From Bacteroidetes bacterium UBA4408 (GTDB taxonomy: Bacteria; Bacteroidota; Bacteroidia; UBA4408), in assembly GCA_002389785.1 (NCBI GenBank), contig DGQS01000028.1:1-9280 (forward strand): a stretch of DNA of 9,280 bases. The letters are read 5' to 3'. The notes under the pieces were generated by a model that ran no database searches, was not told the origin of the DNA, and was given only the letters and a program-made list of their open reading frames with translations. The position numbers and the translations under genes are program-made. This document shows, piece after piece, positions 1 to 7,918 of the stretch; position 1 is the first letter of the stretch, and the number at the start of each line of letters is the position of its first letter.

Positions 1-461
1 ATTTAATTGATTTGCAACTCAACGACATTACCTTTGACGAGGCAATTATGCGTAGCATGGCCCAGGTAGTAGCCAGTAATAATTTAAAAGCAGCTGCAGA
101 AAACGAAGGTCAGGCTTTGCTCATTACTAAAACCAAAGCTGCAGAAGCTGAAGGAAATGCTATAAAAATTGCAGCTGAAGCTGAACGTCAAGCTGCTCAA
201 TTGCGTGGACAAGGAGTTGCTTTGTTTCGTGAAGAGGTGGCAAAAGGTATGAGTTCGGCAGCTAAAGAAATGCAGCAAGCTAACATGGACACTTCCGTAA
301 TCTTGTTTTCGATGTGGGCTGAATCTATCAAGCATTTTGCTGAAAACGGAAAGGGAAATTTTATTTTTCTCGATGGAAGTCCCGAAAATATGCAACGCAC
401 CATGAAAGAAATGATGGCGATTAACAGCAATAACTTGATGAATCCTAAAAAGGAAAACTAA
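1..461 (+). CDS. SPFH/band-7 domain family protein, C-terminal part (5' truncated by window edge)
   Basis: The frame is open from the first bases of the window (complete codons from position 3, reading LIDLQLNDITFDEA), so the true start lies to the left. The TTG at 12 is an ordinary codon, not a convincing start. The visible 153 residues resemble the end of SPFH (stomatin/prohibitin/flotillin/HflK-C) proteins: the tail of the band-7 domain, then an Ala/Glu/Lys-rich coiled coil (visible residues ~30-90, with repeats such as AAEAEGNA and AAEAERQAA), then a short hydrophobic-aromatic segment and a Met/Asn-rich tail. Family members form membrane-associated oligomeric scaffolds. No membrane anchor is visible here because the N-terminus is missing. 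It stops with TAA only 5 bp from the convergent T9SS gene. The family is fairly secure from composition and pattern; the exact subfamily is not. Confidence 0.72.
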   Translation, partial: LIDLQLNDITFDEAIMRSMAQVVASNNLKAAAENEGQALLITKTKAAEAEGNAIKIAAEAERQAAQLRGQGVALFREEVAKGMSSAAKEMQQANMDTSVILFSMWAESIKHFAENGKGNFIFLDGSPENMQRTMKEMMAINSNNLMNPKKEN

Positions 462-466
462 GCGGT

Positions 467-2542
467 TTAAAAAATCGTAATTTTTCCTTGGCTTTGATTA
501 TTATTCCCACGAACTGCGTAAAAGTAATTTCCAGAAACAAGGTTATTTTTTAGTTCGATTCTGTTAGTTCCTGATTCAAGTTGGTACTTTTTTGAAACAA
601 CCTGAATTCCTAATTCTGTATATACATTTAATTCAATTGCTACCGGATGAGCAGTTGAAATTTCGAATTGAATTAACTCATCCGTTGGATTGGGAAAAAC
701 TTTACAACCTATTTCTGAAAAGGAATTTTGGCCGGTTCCCAGTGTGTTTTGTAATAATGTAATTGCCTTAACACAGTCGATACTATCTCCTAAATTATTG
801 AAAGAACTTAAACGCAGCAAGTAAACACCCGGGTTTAAATTAGATACATCCCAATTGGCAAGTGCACTTGTGCGAATTTCTTTAGTTGAATCACTTACTA
901 TCGGCAACCAATTAGATCCTCCCAAAGCTTGATAGGAAACACTGTACTTACTAAAATCCATCCATCCTCCTTGTGGACCTTGATCCAACCAAGCCGAACC
1001 CATGATGGCTAGTGTAGTGTCGGTATAAGCAGTATCAGGAGTAGCAATGTTTAACAACCATGCATTGCTATTATCATAGGCTATAGGATCTTGAACTAGT
1101 TTATTTTGTACACACACCATTAAGCTATTGCCAATTGCCATTGGAGGCATAAAAGGTAACCAACTGTAACCCAAAATAAATATTCCATTTTTTTCACTTC
1201 TCACCGTTGAGTAAACAGTTACATTATTTGCTACTATAAAGCTGGTATCGGTTGCCCAAAAATATCCTCCACTACCATCCAAAATAAACTGATTTGAAAG
1301 TACCGATGATTGCTTTTGACAGCCAACTTCACCCAATTGAGCATTGCTGATAGATACCCGGGATGAATCAAAAACATACAAACTCCAGGTTTGAACAGTA
1401 CAAGTTATTAAATGCAAATTACGGTCGTTTACAGGCATCACGAAGTTTACATAAGTTGAATTATTGTACAAACCATTAATTGAGGCAGTATCTCCTCTTT
1501 CAAACCATGCGCCAATAGCTCTGATTTTTGAATTTGTTATAGTTACATCTGAACCATTAACCGGCATCAATCCCCACCAAACGGTTTTACAAGTATCTAC
1601 CGTTACCGAATAATTAATTCCGTTTATGCCGGGAATACTTGAATTAAATTGAAAATGTAAAACAGTATCACCCGAAGGAAAGGAATAATTAAGTTGAGCA
1701 CTATCCGGAACATGATGCCATAATAACAAAGTGTCGGCATTGGAAAAATGCGTGGTTGAATTTCCAAATAAAATATATTCTCCGGTTAGGTTACAACCAT
1801 CAATACGTAAATTGGGACTTCCAAATAATCCACAGGTTGTAAAATCATTTTGATGTATGGTTGTCATTTCAACTACTGCGCTATCCGCTAAAAATAAATT
1901 GTGTGAATAACCACTGTAATTCAGAGAACAATTTTGCATTCGTAGATAGCCATTTTGAACAACTAGTAATGATCGTTCATAAAAATAGCTTTGTGGAAAG
2001 GTGAGTGATGAAGAGTCGGCAAATAGTTTTCCATGCCCAAAAACATAAATTTCGCCTATGTTAGTTACAGTAGCATTTTTAAAATAAAGTACCCCATCAT
2101 TAAAGACATATATTGGGCCTGTATGTGTATAATTGCCGGTTATTACAACGGTATCGTTCGGAATAAAACCTACTACCAAAGTGTCGATAACAGAGGATTT
2201 ATTTTGAGCAGAACTGTTCTTTGGAACACTTTGTAAAATAGAAACTTGTTGTTCTTTTATTTTCAATAAAGATTGCAGTGAATGGGAGGGTAGTTCATTT
2301 TTGATGGTAGGTAAAGAAGCAGTGTTTGCTCCACTTTTACTGGCTGTTTGCAATTGTTGATTCACTACTTCTTGAGGAAATCTACTTTTTGTTTGTGCCA
2401 TTACATGTAAATTTGCTCCAATCAAAAGCAGTAAAAACAAAAGGAAGCAAGCTGCTCTATAACTTGATTTAGAAATTTTTGTTTCGGTGAAATGTTTCAT
2501 CATAACTAAATTTTGAACCGGCCAAACTGTAATTAAACTCAT
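467..2542 (-). CDS. Secreted beta-helix-like protein with T9SS type A C-terminal sorting domain
   Basis: A 691-aa predicted secreted protein. A signal peptide is visible (basic stretch, then a Leu-rich core at residues ~32-42, cleavage near HVMAQ at ~50). Residues ~110-465 are Asn/Ser/Thr-rich with short recurring beta units (IYVFNDGVLYFKNATV, then IYVFGHGKLFADSSSL), which suggests a right-handed parallel beta-helix. Residues ~502-600 look like an Ig-like module often seen in secreted bacterial proteins (SALANWDVSNLNPGVYLLRL). The last ~80 residues form a T9SS type A sorting domain (VFPNPTDELIQFEI, an ELNVYTELG segment, then LVSGNYFYAV and GKITIF), so export through T9SS and surface attachment or release is inferred. 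No catalytic motif is recognised. The start is uncertain: Met1 lies 13 bp after the upstream stop, but Met14/Met15 (codons at 2498-2503) would give a more normal signal peptide. It probably shares a transcript with the upstream type B protein. Confidence 0.85.
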   Translation of the reverse strand: MSLITVWPVQNLVMMKHFTETKISKSSYRAACFLLFLLLLIGANLHVMAQTKSRFPQEVVNQQLQTASKSGANTASLPTIKNELPSHSLQSLLKIKEQQVSILQSVPKNSSAQNKSSVIDTLVVGFIPNDTVVITGNYTHTGPIYVFNDGVLYFKNATVTNIGEIYVFGHGKLFADSSSLTFPQSYFYERSLLVVQNGYLRMQNCSLNYSGYSHNLFLADSAVVEMTTIHQNDFTTCGLFGSPNLRIDGCNLTGEYILFGNSTTHFSNADTLLLWHHVPDSAQLNYSFPSGDTVLHFQFNSSIPGINGINYSVTVDTCKTVWWGLMPVNGSDVTITNSKIRAIGAWFERGDTASINGLYNNSTYVNFVMPVNDRNLHLITCTVQTWSLYVFDSSRVSISNAQLGEVGCQKQSSVLSNQFILDGSGGYFWATDTSFIVANNVTVYSTVRSEKNGIFILGYSWLPFMPPMAIGNSLMVCVQNKLVQDPIAYDNSNAWLLNIATPDTAYTDTTLAIMGSAWLDQGPQGGWMDFSKYSVSYQALGGSNWLPIVSDSTKEIRTSALANWDVSNLNPGVYLLRLSSFNNLGDSIDCVKAITLLQNTLGTGQNSFSEIGCKVFPNPTDELIQFEISTAHPVAIELNVYTELGIQVVSKKYQLESGTNRIELKNNLVSGNYFYAVRGNNNQSQGKITIF

Positions 2543-2555
2543 GTATCTGCTTAAA

Positions 2556-4637
2556 TCAACGGAATAAAGTTATGGTAGACTTTCGTTCCTTCTCATCAAA
2601 CAAAGATTTACCAAGCGGGTTAAATGCTTTCACTTTTACAACATAAACTCCTTCTGGCGCAGGAGCATTTAAATAAGTTCCATCCCAACCCAAAGCAACG
2701 TTTGTACTAGTAAAAACCAATTCTCCCCAACGATTATAAATGCGTAAGTCAAAACTACTTACATTGTTACCAATAGCTTTGTATAAATCATTGTTCCCAT
2801 CGCCATTCGGTGAAAAGGAAGTAGGCAAATACAAATTTCCACAATCGAGTGTGATGGTAACTTCATCCAATATCGTGCAATTGTTTTCGGTTACAGTCAG
2901 TAAATAAGTAGTTGTTTCTGTTGGTGTAGCAATGGGATTGGGAATATTTGGGTTACTTAATGTTTCTGCGGGCGACCACAAAAAAATAGAACCATTGCCA
3001 CTTCCATGTAACATAATTCCGTTGGCACAATCTCCTATTGTATCATTCCCTGCATAAATAGTTGGTAAGGGAATAACCTTAATCTTTACCGTATCGGTGC
3101 CACTACACCCTGCATTATTTGATACAAGCACGCTGTAACTTCCACTATCACTAATAGAAATAGTTGAAGTAGTTTGTCCGGTTGACCAAAGTATGTTTGG
3201 ATAGCTACCACTAATTGATAATGTTGCATTTTTTCCTTCACAAAAGATTGTATCGGTTGCATTAATGTTTATTGTATATCCACTTGAAAAACTGATGACG
3301 GTTTTAGCAGAGGTATCAGTGCAGCCTCCCGAATTACCCACAATTACACTATAATCACCGGCTATTGAAACCGAGTAAGTCGCACTTTGAGCACCGGCAA
3401 TTGGAACATTGTTTAGCAGCCATTGATACGAAGTAAAACCATTCCCGGCATCCAACAAGGTTGTTCCTCCATTACAAATTGTAGTTGAGCCGTTCACGGT
3501 AATGCTCGCGGTGGGTTGTGTTGAAACAACTACCACTATTGGTAAAGAGGTTGAAGTACAGGGACCATCCTTAATTTTAACCGTATAACTTCCGGCTTGA
3601 GTTGCGGTATAATTTGCTTGCGTAGCACCGGTAATTATGGTGTTGTTTAGGTACCATTGATAATTTAAGGCTGCACTCGATTGTAAAATTACGGATCCAC
3701 CGGTACAAAAATTTAATGGCCCTGCAGGTGTAATCACAGGAACAGGTAAAGCTGTAACATGTATAAAAGCAGGCATCGAAACCGATATGCTTCCGCAAAT
3801 AGTTGTTGCAGCTAAGGTTACCGGAAAATTTCCAGGTGTGTTGTAGCACACATTGCTTGGATTTTTTATTGAAGAACTATTCGTAGCTGCTGTGGCTCCT
3901 GCAAAGGTCCAATTCCAACTACTTGGGTTACCACTTGTAAGGTCAGTAAAACTAATGCATGTACCCGGACATATAGTTGAATCGCTACACGAAAATTTTG
4001 GAATAACTGAACCATTACTCGCATTAATTGAAATTGCTGAACCGCATCGCGATACCCAGGTTGGATTACTATCGCAATCACGAGCCATGCTGCAGCCGTT
4101 TGCTCCTCCGGTAGTTAATTGACTAAAAATGGCACCCGGACTGGGAACATTAATATTTACTGCTGCACAACTGCCAACCGGAGTAGATAAAATTGAAACA
4201 GGAAAATCTCCGACTCCCCAATATACAGCATCCACAATAACTCCGGATGGATTTACTAAAATTGCTTGTTCATCAGAGTTGCTATAGGTGCCTACCAAAG
4301 TCCCTGAAGTGCAATTACAAGTAGCAATGTTTAAATCAACTACTCCTCCCGAATTATTGCTCCCTATTACATAATAATCATAGGGAGCTAAAATTGTACC
4401 TGCCGGAATAGTAACTGTAAATTCTCCATCAGTGAGAACGTAGCACCCAATGTTCACCGGGGTTGAACAATCATTATACAATTCTGTCCATTCCTCAGTA
4501 TTTGGATTGCAACTTCCATCACAACTACCGGGACCATTAATAAGAATTTCATTTATGTAAATACACTGAGCTTTTATTGCTGCAATGCATAACAACTGTA
4601 ATATGAGAAGGATTATTAATGGTTTACTTCGGTTCAT
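2556..4637 (-). CDS. T9SS type B ('gliding motility-associated') secreted protein with lamin-tail and PKD/Ig-like domains
   Basis: A 693-aa exported multidomain protein. A short signal peptide (MNRSKPLIILLILQLLCIAA, cleavage near KAQ at ~24) leads into a lamin-tail-like domain at ~25-175 (YINEILINGPG, then EEWTELYND and VDAVYWGVGDFP). A PKD-like domain with a WNWTFAG core follows at ~215-295. Next come tandem Ig-like repeats at ~300-370 (YQWYLNN), ~375-447 (YQWLLNN) and ~455-522 (ILWSTGQTT), each ending in a GSYTV/GDYSV/GSYSV strand, then a further PKD-like unit at ~525-597. Residues ~600-693 are the T9SS type B C-terminal domain (LPTSFSPNGDGNNDLY, then IYNRWGELVF, GWDGTY and APEGVYVVKV). Such proteins are delivered to or through the outer membrane by T9SS; binding or adhesion is the likely role, but no ligand is evident. 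A TAACTTTG element lies 14 nt before the ATG. It is probably the first gene of an operon with the downstream type A protein. Confidence 0.9.
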   Translation of the reverse strand: MNRSKPLIILLILQLLCIAAIKAQCIYINEILINGPGSCDGSCNPNTEEWTELYNDCSTPVNIGCYVLTDGEFTVTIPAGTILAPYDYYVIGSNNSGGVVDLNIATCNCTSGTLVGTYSNSDEQAILVNPSGVIVDAVYWGVGDFPVSILSTPVGSCAAVNINVPSPGAIFSQLTTGGANGCSMARDCDSNPTWVSRCGSAISINASNGSVIPKFSCSDSTICPGTCISFTDLTSGNPSSWNWTFAGATAATNSSSIKNPSNVCYNTPGNFPVTLAATTICGSISVSMPAFIHVTALPVPVITPAGPLNFCTGGSVILQSSAALNYQWYLNNTIITGATQANYTATQAGSYTVKIKDGPCTSTSLPIVVVVSTQPTASITVNGSTTICNGGTTLLDAGNGFTSYQWLLNNVPIAGAQSATYSVSIAGDYSVIVGNSGGCTDTSAKTVISFSSGYTININATDTIFCEGKNATLSISGSYPNILWSTGQTTSTISISDSGSYSVLVSNNAGCSGTDTVKIKVIPLPTIYAGNDTIGDCANGIMLHGSGNGSIFLWSPAETLSNPNIPNPIATPTETTTYLLTVTENNCTILDEVTITLDCGNLYLPTSFSPNGDGNNDLYKAIGNNVSSFDLRIYNRWGELVFTSTNVALGWDGTYLNAPAPEGVYVVKVKAFNPLGKSLFDEKERKSTITLFR

Positions 4638-4651
4638 TGTGTATGGGTGTA

Positions 4652-4659
4652 CAAAGTTA
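4652..4659 (-). promoter_or_regulatory. Predicted Bacteroidota -7 promoter element for the T9SS gene pair
   Basis: The minus strand reads TAACTTTG, an exact fit to the Bacteroidota primary sigma factor -7 consensus TAnnTTTG. It ends 14 nt before the ATG at 4637, so the leader would be only a few bases long. I see no clear TTG -33 element at normal spacing. No second such element precedes the gene starting at 2542, which supports co-transcription. Confidence 0.5.
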
Positions 4660-4771
4660 ATCGAATGAATTGAAAAATAATTTTATCGGTCGAATTTCTT
4701 CTTTAGGTTTACAATTAATTACCCTAAAAAATACTCTTTGGTTAATAATGTACAACGACTTAAATTGTATC

Positions 4772-4803
4772 AAAAAAAAAGCTGTCTATTAAAGACAGCT
4801 TTT
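4772..4803 (-). terminator. Intrinsic terminator after the lipoprotein gene
   Basis: A 7-bp GC-containing stem (GCTGTCT at 4781-4787 with AGACAGC at 4793-4799) and a 5-nt loop is extended by four A-T pairs (4777-4780 with 4800-4803). On the minus strand it is followed by a run of nine T (4780-4772), ~20 nt after the TGA at 4823-4825. The plus-strand T run is short, so it acts mainly for minus-strand transcription and separates the lipoprotein gene from the T9SS pair. Confidence 0.88.
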
Positions 4804-4822
4804 ACCTACTTGAGATTTACTA

Positions 4823-5773
4823 TCAATAACTAAATACTGCACTTCCATTACTATTTCCGGTCGTCCAGGTAATTTTAAATCCATACGCACAATTGAGCGT
4901 GCTTGGATTACCATTTTGATCAACACCCAGGGTTAAAGTAAAATCCGAATTATTTACATGATGTACTAAACCACCCGAAATCGGACGCCAAAACCCACAA
5001 TAGCTATTCGATGACCATGGACTTGTATAATTGGTTGAAAATGCTTGTCCAAAACGATTCACACCCCATGCACTTACGGTATTAAAACCATTCAAACTAG
5101 TATCACCATCGGCTTTAAATTCGATGCGTTGATTAGATGGTGTATAACCCCATTCGTGTGTATGTGCACTATTCCAAGTGGCAACCTGGGAATTGTCAAA
5201 TTTAACTTGTACATTAAAGGCACGTTCGCGGTATTTTAATTTTGCAGTTCCAGCCAAAAATCCTAACCAGTCATTTCCATTTACATTGGTAATTTTTTTA
5301 ACTCCGTTAATAGTTACCGAACGATTATCGCTTAATCTGGTAACTTTAAAATTAATGAAAGTCTCTGTAAGTACCGAACCTGCATCGCTCCAATGAACAC
5401 CTGTAGTAAGTTGAACTTTAATTTGACCTGACCTTGTACGCGATGGGCTTGAACAAGGAGTAATACCATCAAAATTAAATATCAAAATTTTCTGAGCTAT
5501 TTGAGTTGAGTCTACAGTAACTCCACACATTGGACTAGATGCAGTTCCTGAAACCCTTCCAAATGCAGGTACATCCTTGATATAATTGTTGATATCGTCA
5601 CTCACTTCATCCGATTCAGATTTATAGTTATTTGCTTAGTCATTAAACTGCTTAGTTTGTGAATCCAATTCCGGTTCAGGTTCTTCCTTGTCTTTTTTCT
5701 TGCAGGAAGAAATTGTTCCAATAATCAGACTAAAGCTGATTAAAACTGCTAGTGATTTTGCTGCTGCTTTCAT
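4823..5773 (-). pseudogene. Putative lipoprotein of unknown function, interrupted by an in-frame TAA after codon 45
   Basis: Reading from the ATG at 5771-5773 gives a clear lipoprotein signal: MKAAAKSLAVLISF, a hydrophobic core and the lipobox ISSC with Cys24, followed by the charged stretch KKKDKEEPEPE. Such a Lys/Asp/Glu-rich segment right after the Cys resembles surface-export signals of Bacteroidota lipoproteins. The frame then meets TAA at 5636-5638, after QFND. It resumes without any shift as ANNYKSESDEV and stays open for 270 codons to the TGA at 4823-4825. The distal part is Asn/Ser/Thr-rich with beta-strand character and four Cys (in PMCG, TPCSS, SYCGF and LNCAY). I recognise no named domain. 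Without the stop it would be ~316 aa. The longest uninterrupted piece can only start from internal codons such as GTG 5603-5605, and would lack an export signal. Explanations are a recent nonsense mutation, a sequence error, or less likely readthrough. A promoter element lies upstream and a strong terminator follows. Confidence 0.72.
5636..5638 (-). other. In-frame TAA stop inside the lipoprotein gene
   Basis: On the minus strand the codons run CAG TTT AAT GAC TAA GCA AAT AAC. Both sides are coding in the same frame, so a single substitution (for example from CAA, GAA, AAA or TAT/TAC) explains it and no indel is needed. Four other genes in the window (stops at 459-461, 467-469, 5879-5881 and 8011-8013) end in TAA, so TAA is not a sense codon in this genome. 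Confidence 0.9.
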
Positions 5774-5817
5774 TGTTTCTAAGTATTTGTATTAATTATA
5801 ATTCGTATACTAAACAG

Positions 5818-5835
5818 ATGTAATAAAGGTTACAT
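5818..5835. repeat. Inverted repeat ATGTAA-N6-TTACAT in the leader of the lipoprotein gene
   Basis: A perfect 6-bp inverted repeat with a 6-bp spacer (TAAAGG on the plus strand) lies between the predicted -7 element (5849-5856) and the ATG at 5773. Its symmetry and position suit a binding site for a dimeric regulator. It is AT-rich and short, so chance is quite possible, and it is too weak to be a terminator for uvrB. Confidence 0.3.
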
Positions 5836-5848
5836 AATAGCTATAACT

Positions 5849-5856
5849 CAAAGTTA
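5849..5856 (-). promoter_or_regulatory. Predicted Bacteroidota -7 promoter element for the lipoprotein gene
   Basis: The minus strand reads TAACTTTG, matching TAnnTTTG and identical to the elements before the T9SS pair and uvrB. It lies 75 nt before the ATG, in the gap after the uvrB stop, giving a leader of roughly 70 nt that contains an inverted repeat. No convincing -33 TTG was found at normal spacing. Confidence 0.45.
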
Positions 5857-5878
5857 GAAAATTTATTGTCAGACCATT

Positions 5879-7918
5879 TTAAACTTGTTTCTTTTTTCCT
5901 GCCATCTTTTCTAACCCAAAAAGTTCATCACGTAAGCGGGCAGCACTAATAAAATCCAATTCTTTAGCAGCCTTTTCCATTTCTTTTCGGGTATTTGCAA
6001 TTGCTTTTTCCAATTGTTCAGCACTCATATATTGCACTACAGGATCGGCTGCAATATCTGCCATGTCACGTTCAGAATATGCTTTAGCCGCCTTATCAAA
6101 ATTAAAATTATTATCAGCCACTTTGGTTTGACCTAAAATTGATTCGCGTGATTTTACAATTTGAGTAGGAGTGATGTTGTTGGATTCATTATACGCCAAT
6201 TGTTTTTCACGTCGGTAATTGGTTTGTTCAATGGTGCGCTGCATGCTATCGGTAATTTTATCAGCATACATAATTACTTTTCCATGTAAATTTCTGGCTG
6301 CTCTTCCTGCGGTTTGTGTAAGTGAACGAGTGCTTCTTAAAAACCCTTCTTTATCAGCATCCAAAATAGCAACCAGCGAAACTTCCGGTAAATCAAGCCC
6401 TTCGCGTAATAGATTTACTCCGATGAGCACATCAAATGCACCTAAGCGTAGGTCACGCAATATTTCTACCCGCTCCAATGTATCAACTTCTGAATGTATG
6501 TAGCGACATTTTATGTTTAAATTTAACATGTATTTAGCCAGCTCTTCTGCCATACGTTTCGTTAGCGTAGTTACTAATACGCGTTCTCCCTTTTCCACCC
6601 TTTGTGCAGTTTCATCCAGTAGATCGTCAATTTGGTTAACGCTCGGCTTCACCTCAATAATCGGATCGAGTAAGCCGGTAGGACGAATCAATTGCTCCAC
6701 TATAATTCCACCGCTTTTTTCTAATTCATAGTCGGCTGGTGTGGCGCTTACATAAATTGTTTGATGCGTTAATCCTTCAAATTCTTCAAATTTTAAGGGT
6801 CGGTTATCCATTGCTGATGGCAAGCGAAACCCATATTCCACTAAATTTTGTTTTCGCGAACGGTCGCCTCCATACATGGCTTTTATTTGAGATACGGTTA
6901 CATGACTTTCGTCAATTACCATCATGTAATCGTCCGGAAAATAATCGAGTAAACAAAATGGTCGTGTGCCACTTGCGCGCCCGTCAAAATATCTTGAGTA
7001 ATTCTCAATGCCGCTGCAATAGCCTAATTCGCGCATCATTTCAAGGTCGTAAGTAACCCTGTCTTCAAGTCGTTTTGCCTCCAGGTGTTTTCCAATTTCC
7101 TTAAAATATTCCACCTGCTTCGTCATGTCTTCTTGTATTTGCCAAATTGCTTTTAACATGGTGTCTTTGGTGGTTACAAATAAATTGGCAGGATTTATCA
7201 CCACTTGTTGCAACACTTCTATTCGTTGGCCGCTCAGGGGATCAAAGGATTCAATTTCTTCAATTTCATCTCCCCAAAAAACAAATCGAAAGGCATAGTC
7301 GGCATATGCCAAAAACACGTCAACGGTATCGCCTTTTACCCGAAAATTCCCTCGATTAAAATCTCCTTCACTGCGCGAATACAAACTGCTAACCAGTTGA
7401 TGTAAAAACTGATTTCGGGTAATTACTTGACCTTTTTTAACCTTGATAATATTTGCGTTAAAATCCTCCGGGTTTCCCATTCCATAGATACATGAAACGC
7501 TAGAAACTACAATAATATCACGCCTCCCGGATAATAGCGAAGAGGTAGTACTTAAACGAAGCTTTTCAATTTCATCATTTATTGAAAGATCTTTTTCAAT
7601 ATAAGTATTGGTGGTTGGTAAATAGGCCTCCGGTTGGTAATAATCGTAATACGAAACAAAGTACTCTACTGCATTCTTAGGAAAAAACTGTTTGAATTCA
7701 CCATAAAGTTGAGCAGCCAAGGTCTTATTATGACTCAAAACCAAAGTGGGTTTTCCGGTTTGTTGAATTACATTAGCCACTGTAAACGTTTTACCCGAAC
7801 CAGTCACACCAAGTAAAGTTTGAGCAGGCATTCCGGTATTTACTCCTTCAACCAATTGTCGAATAGCCTCAGGTTGATCACCGGTTGGTTTAAATTCAGA
7901 TGTTATTTCAAAATCCAT
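5879..7918 (-). CDS. uvrB: UvrABC system protein B (excinuclease ABC subunit UvrB)
   Basis: A complete 679-aa UvrB, the usual family length. UvrB is the damage-verifying helicase-like subunit of nucleotide excision repair: it is loaded by UvrA, inserts a beta-hairpin between the DNA strands and recruits UvrC. Visible motifs are Walker A GVTGSGKT (37-44), the beta-hairpin YDYYQPEAYLP (91-101), the Walker B/DEAD-like DESH (336-339), motif III-like YVSATPADYE (389-398), motif V VNLLREGLDLPEV (501-513) and motif VI QTAGRAARN (535-543). A C-terminal UVR motif (~635-672, ending AARLRDELFGLEK) is the UvrC/UvrA contact. The ATG at 7918 gives the standard N-terminus MDFEITSEFKPTGDQPEAI. It appears monocistronic: a terminator ends the upstream OmpA gene, and its own predicted -7 element ends 4 nt before the ATG. 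No key residue is missing and there is no sign of transfer. Confidence 0.98.
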   Translation of the reverse strand: MDFEITSEFKPTGDQPEAIRQLVEGVNTGMPAQTLLGVTGSGKTFTVANVIQQTGKPTLVLSHNKTLAAQLYGEFKQFFPKNAVEYFVSYYDYYQPEAYLPTTNTYIEKDLSINDEIEKLRLSTTSSLLSGRRDIIVVSSVSCIYGMGNPEDFNANIIKVKKGQVITRNQFLHQLVSSLYSRSEGDFNRGNFRVKGDTVDVFLAYADYAFRFVFWGDEIEEIESFDPLSGQRIEVLQQVVINPANLFVTTKDTMLKAIWQIQEDMTKQVEYFKEIGKHLEAKRLEDRVTYDLEMMRELGYCSGIENYSRYFDGRASGTRPFCLLDYFPDDYMMVIDESHVTVSQIKAMYGGDRSRKQNLVEYGFRLPSAMDNRPLKFEEFEGLTHQTIYVSATPADYELEKSGGIIVEQLIRPTGLLDPIIEVKPSVNQIDDLLDETAQRVEKGERVLVTTLTKRMAEELAKYMLNLNIKCRYIHSEVDTLERVEILRDLRLGAFDVLIGVNLLREGLDLPEVSLVAILDADKEGFLRSTRSLTQTAGRAARNLHGKVIMYADKITDSMQRTIEQTNYRREKQLAYNESNNITPTQIVKSRESILGQTKVADNNFNFDKAAKAYSERDMADIAADPVVQYMSAEQLEKAIANTRKEMEKAAKELDFISAARLRDELFGLEKMAGKKKQV

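Noticed and set aside
470..485. A-T hairpin AAAAAT-CGTA-ATTTTT at the convergent gene ends
   Set aside because: The stem is six A-T pairs only, lies in the last codons of the T9SS gene and is too weak to call a terminator.
3577..4122. Extra frames on both strands inside the type B T9SS gene
   Set aside because: The host gene has signal peptide, ordered domains and sorting domain in one frame; the others overlap it entirely.
4638..4822. Possible small gene or RNA in the largest intergenic gap
   Set aside because: Apart from the -7 element and the terminator, it is AT-rich with no sizeable open frame or further stable structure that I can see.
5636..5638. TAA read as a sense codon (alternative genetic code)
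   Set aside because: Four other genes in the window end in TAA at expected positions, and none contains internal in-frame TAA.
6219..7816. Several plus-strand open frames of 60-105 codons across uvrB
   Set aside because: They lie wholly antisense to a full-length, highly conserved uvrB and show no family-like sequence; they are shadows of its codon use.
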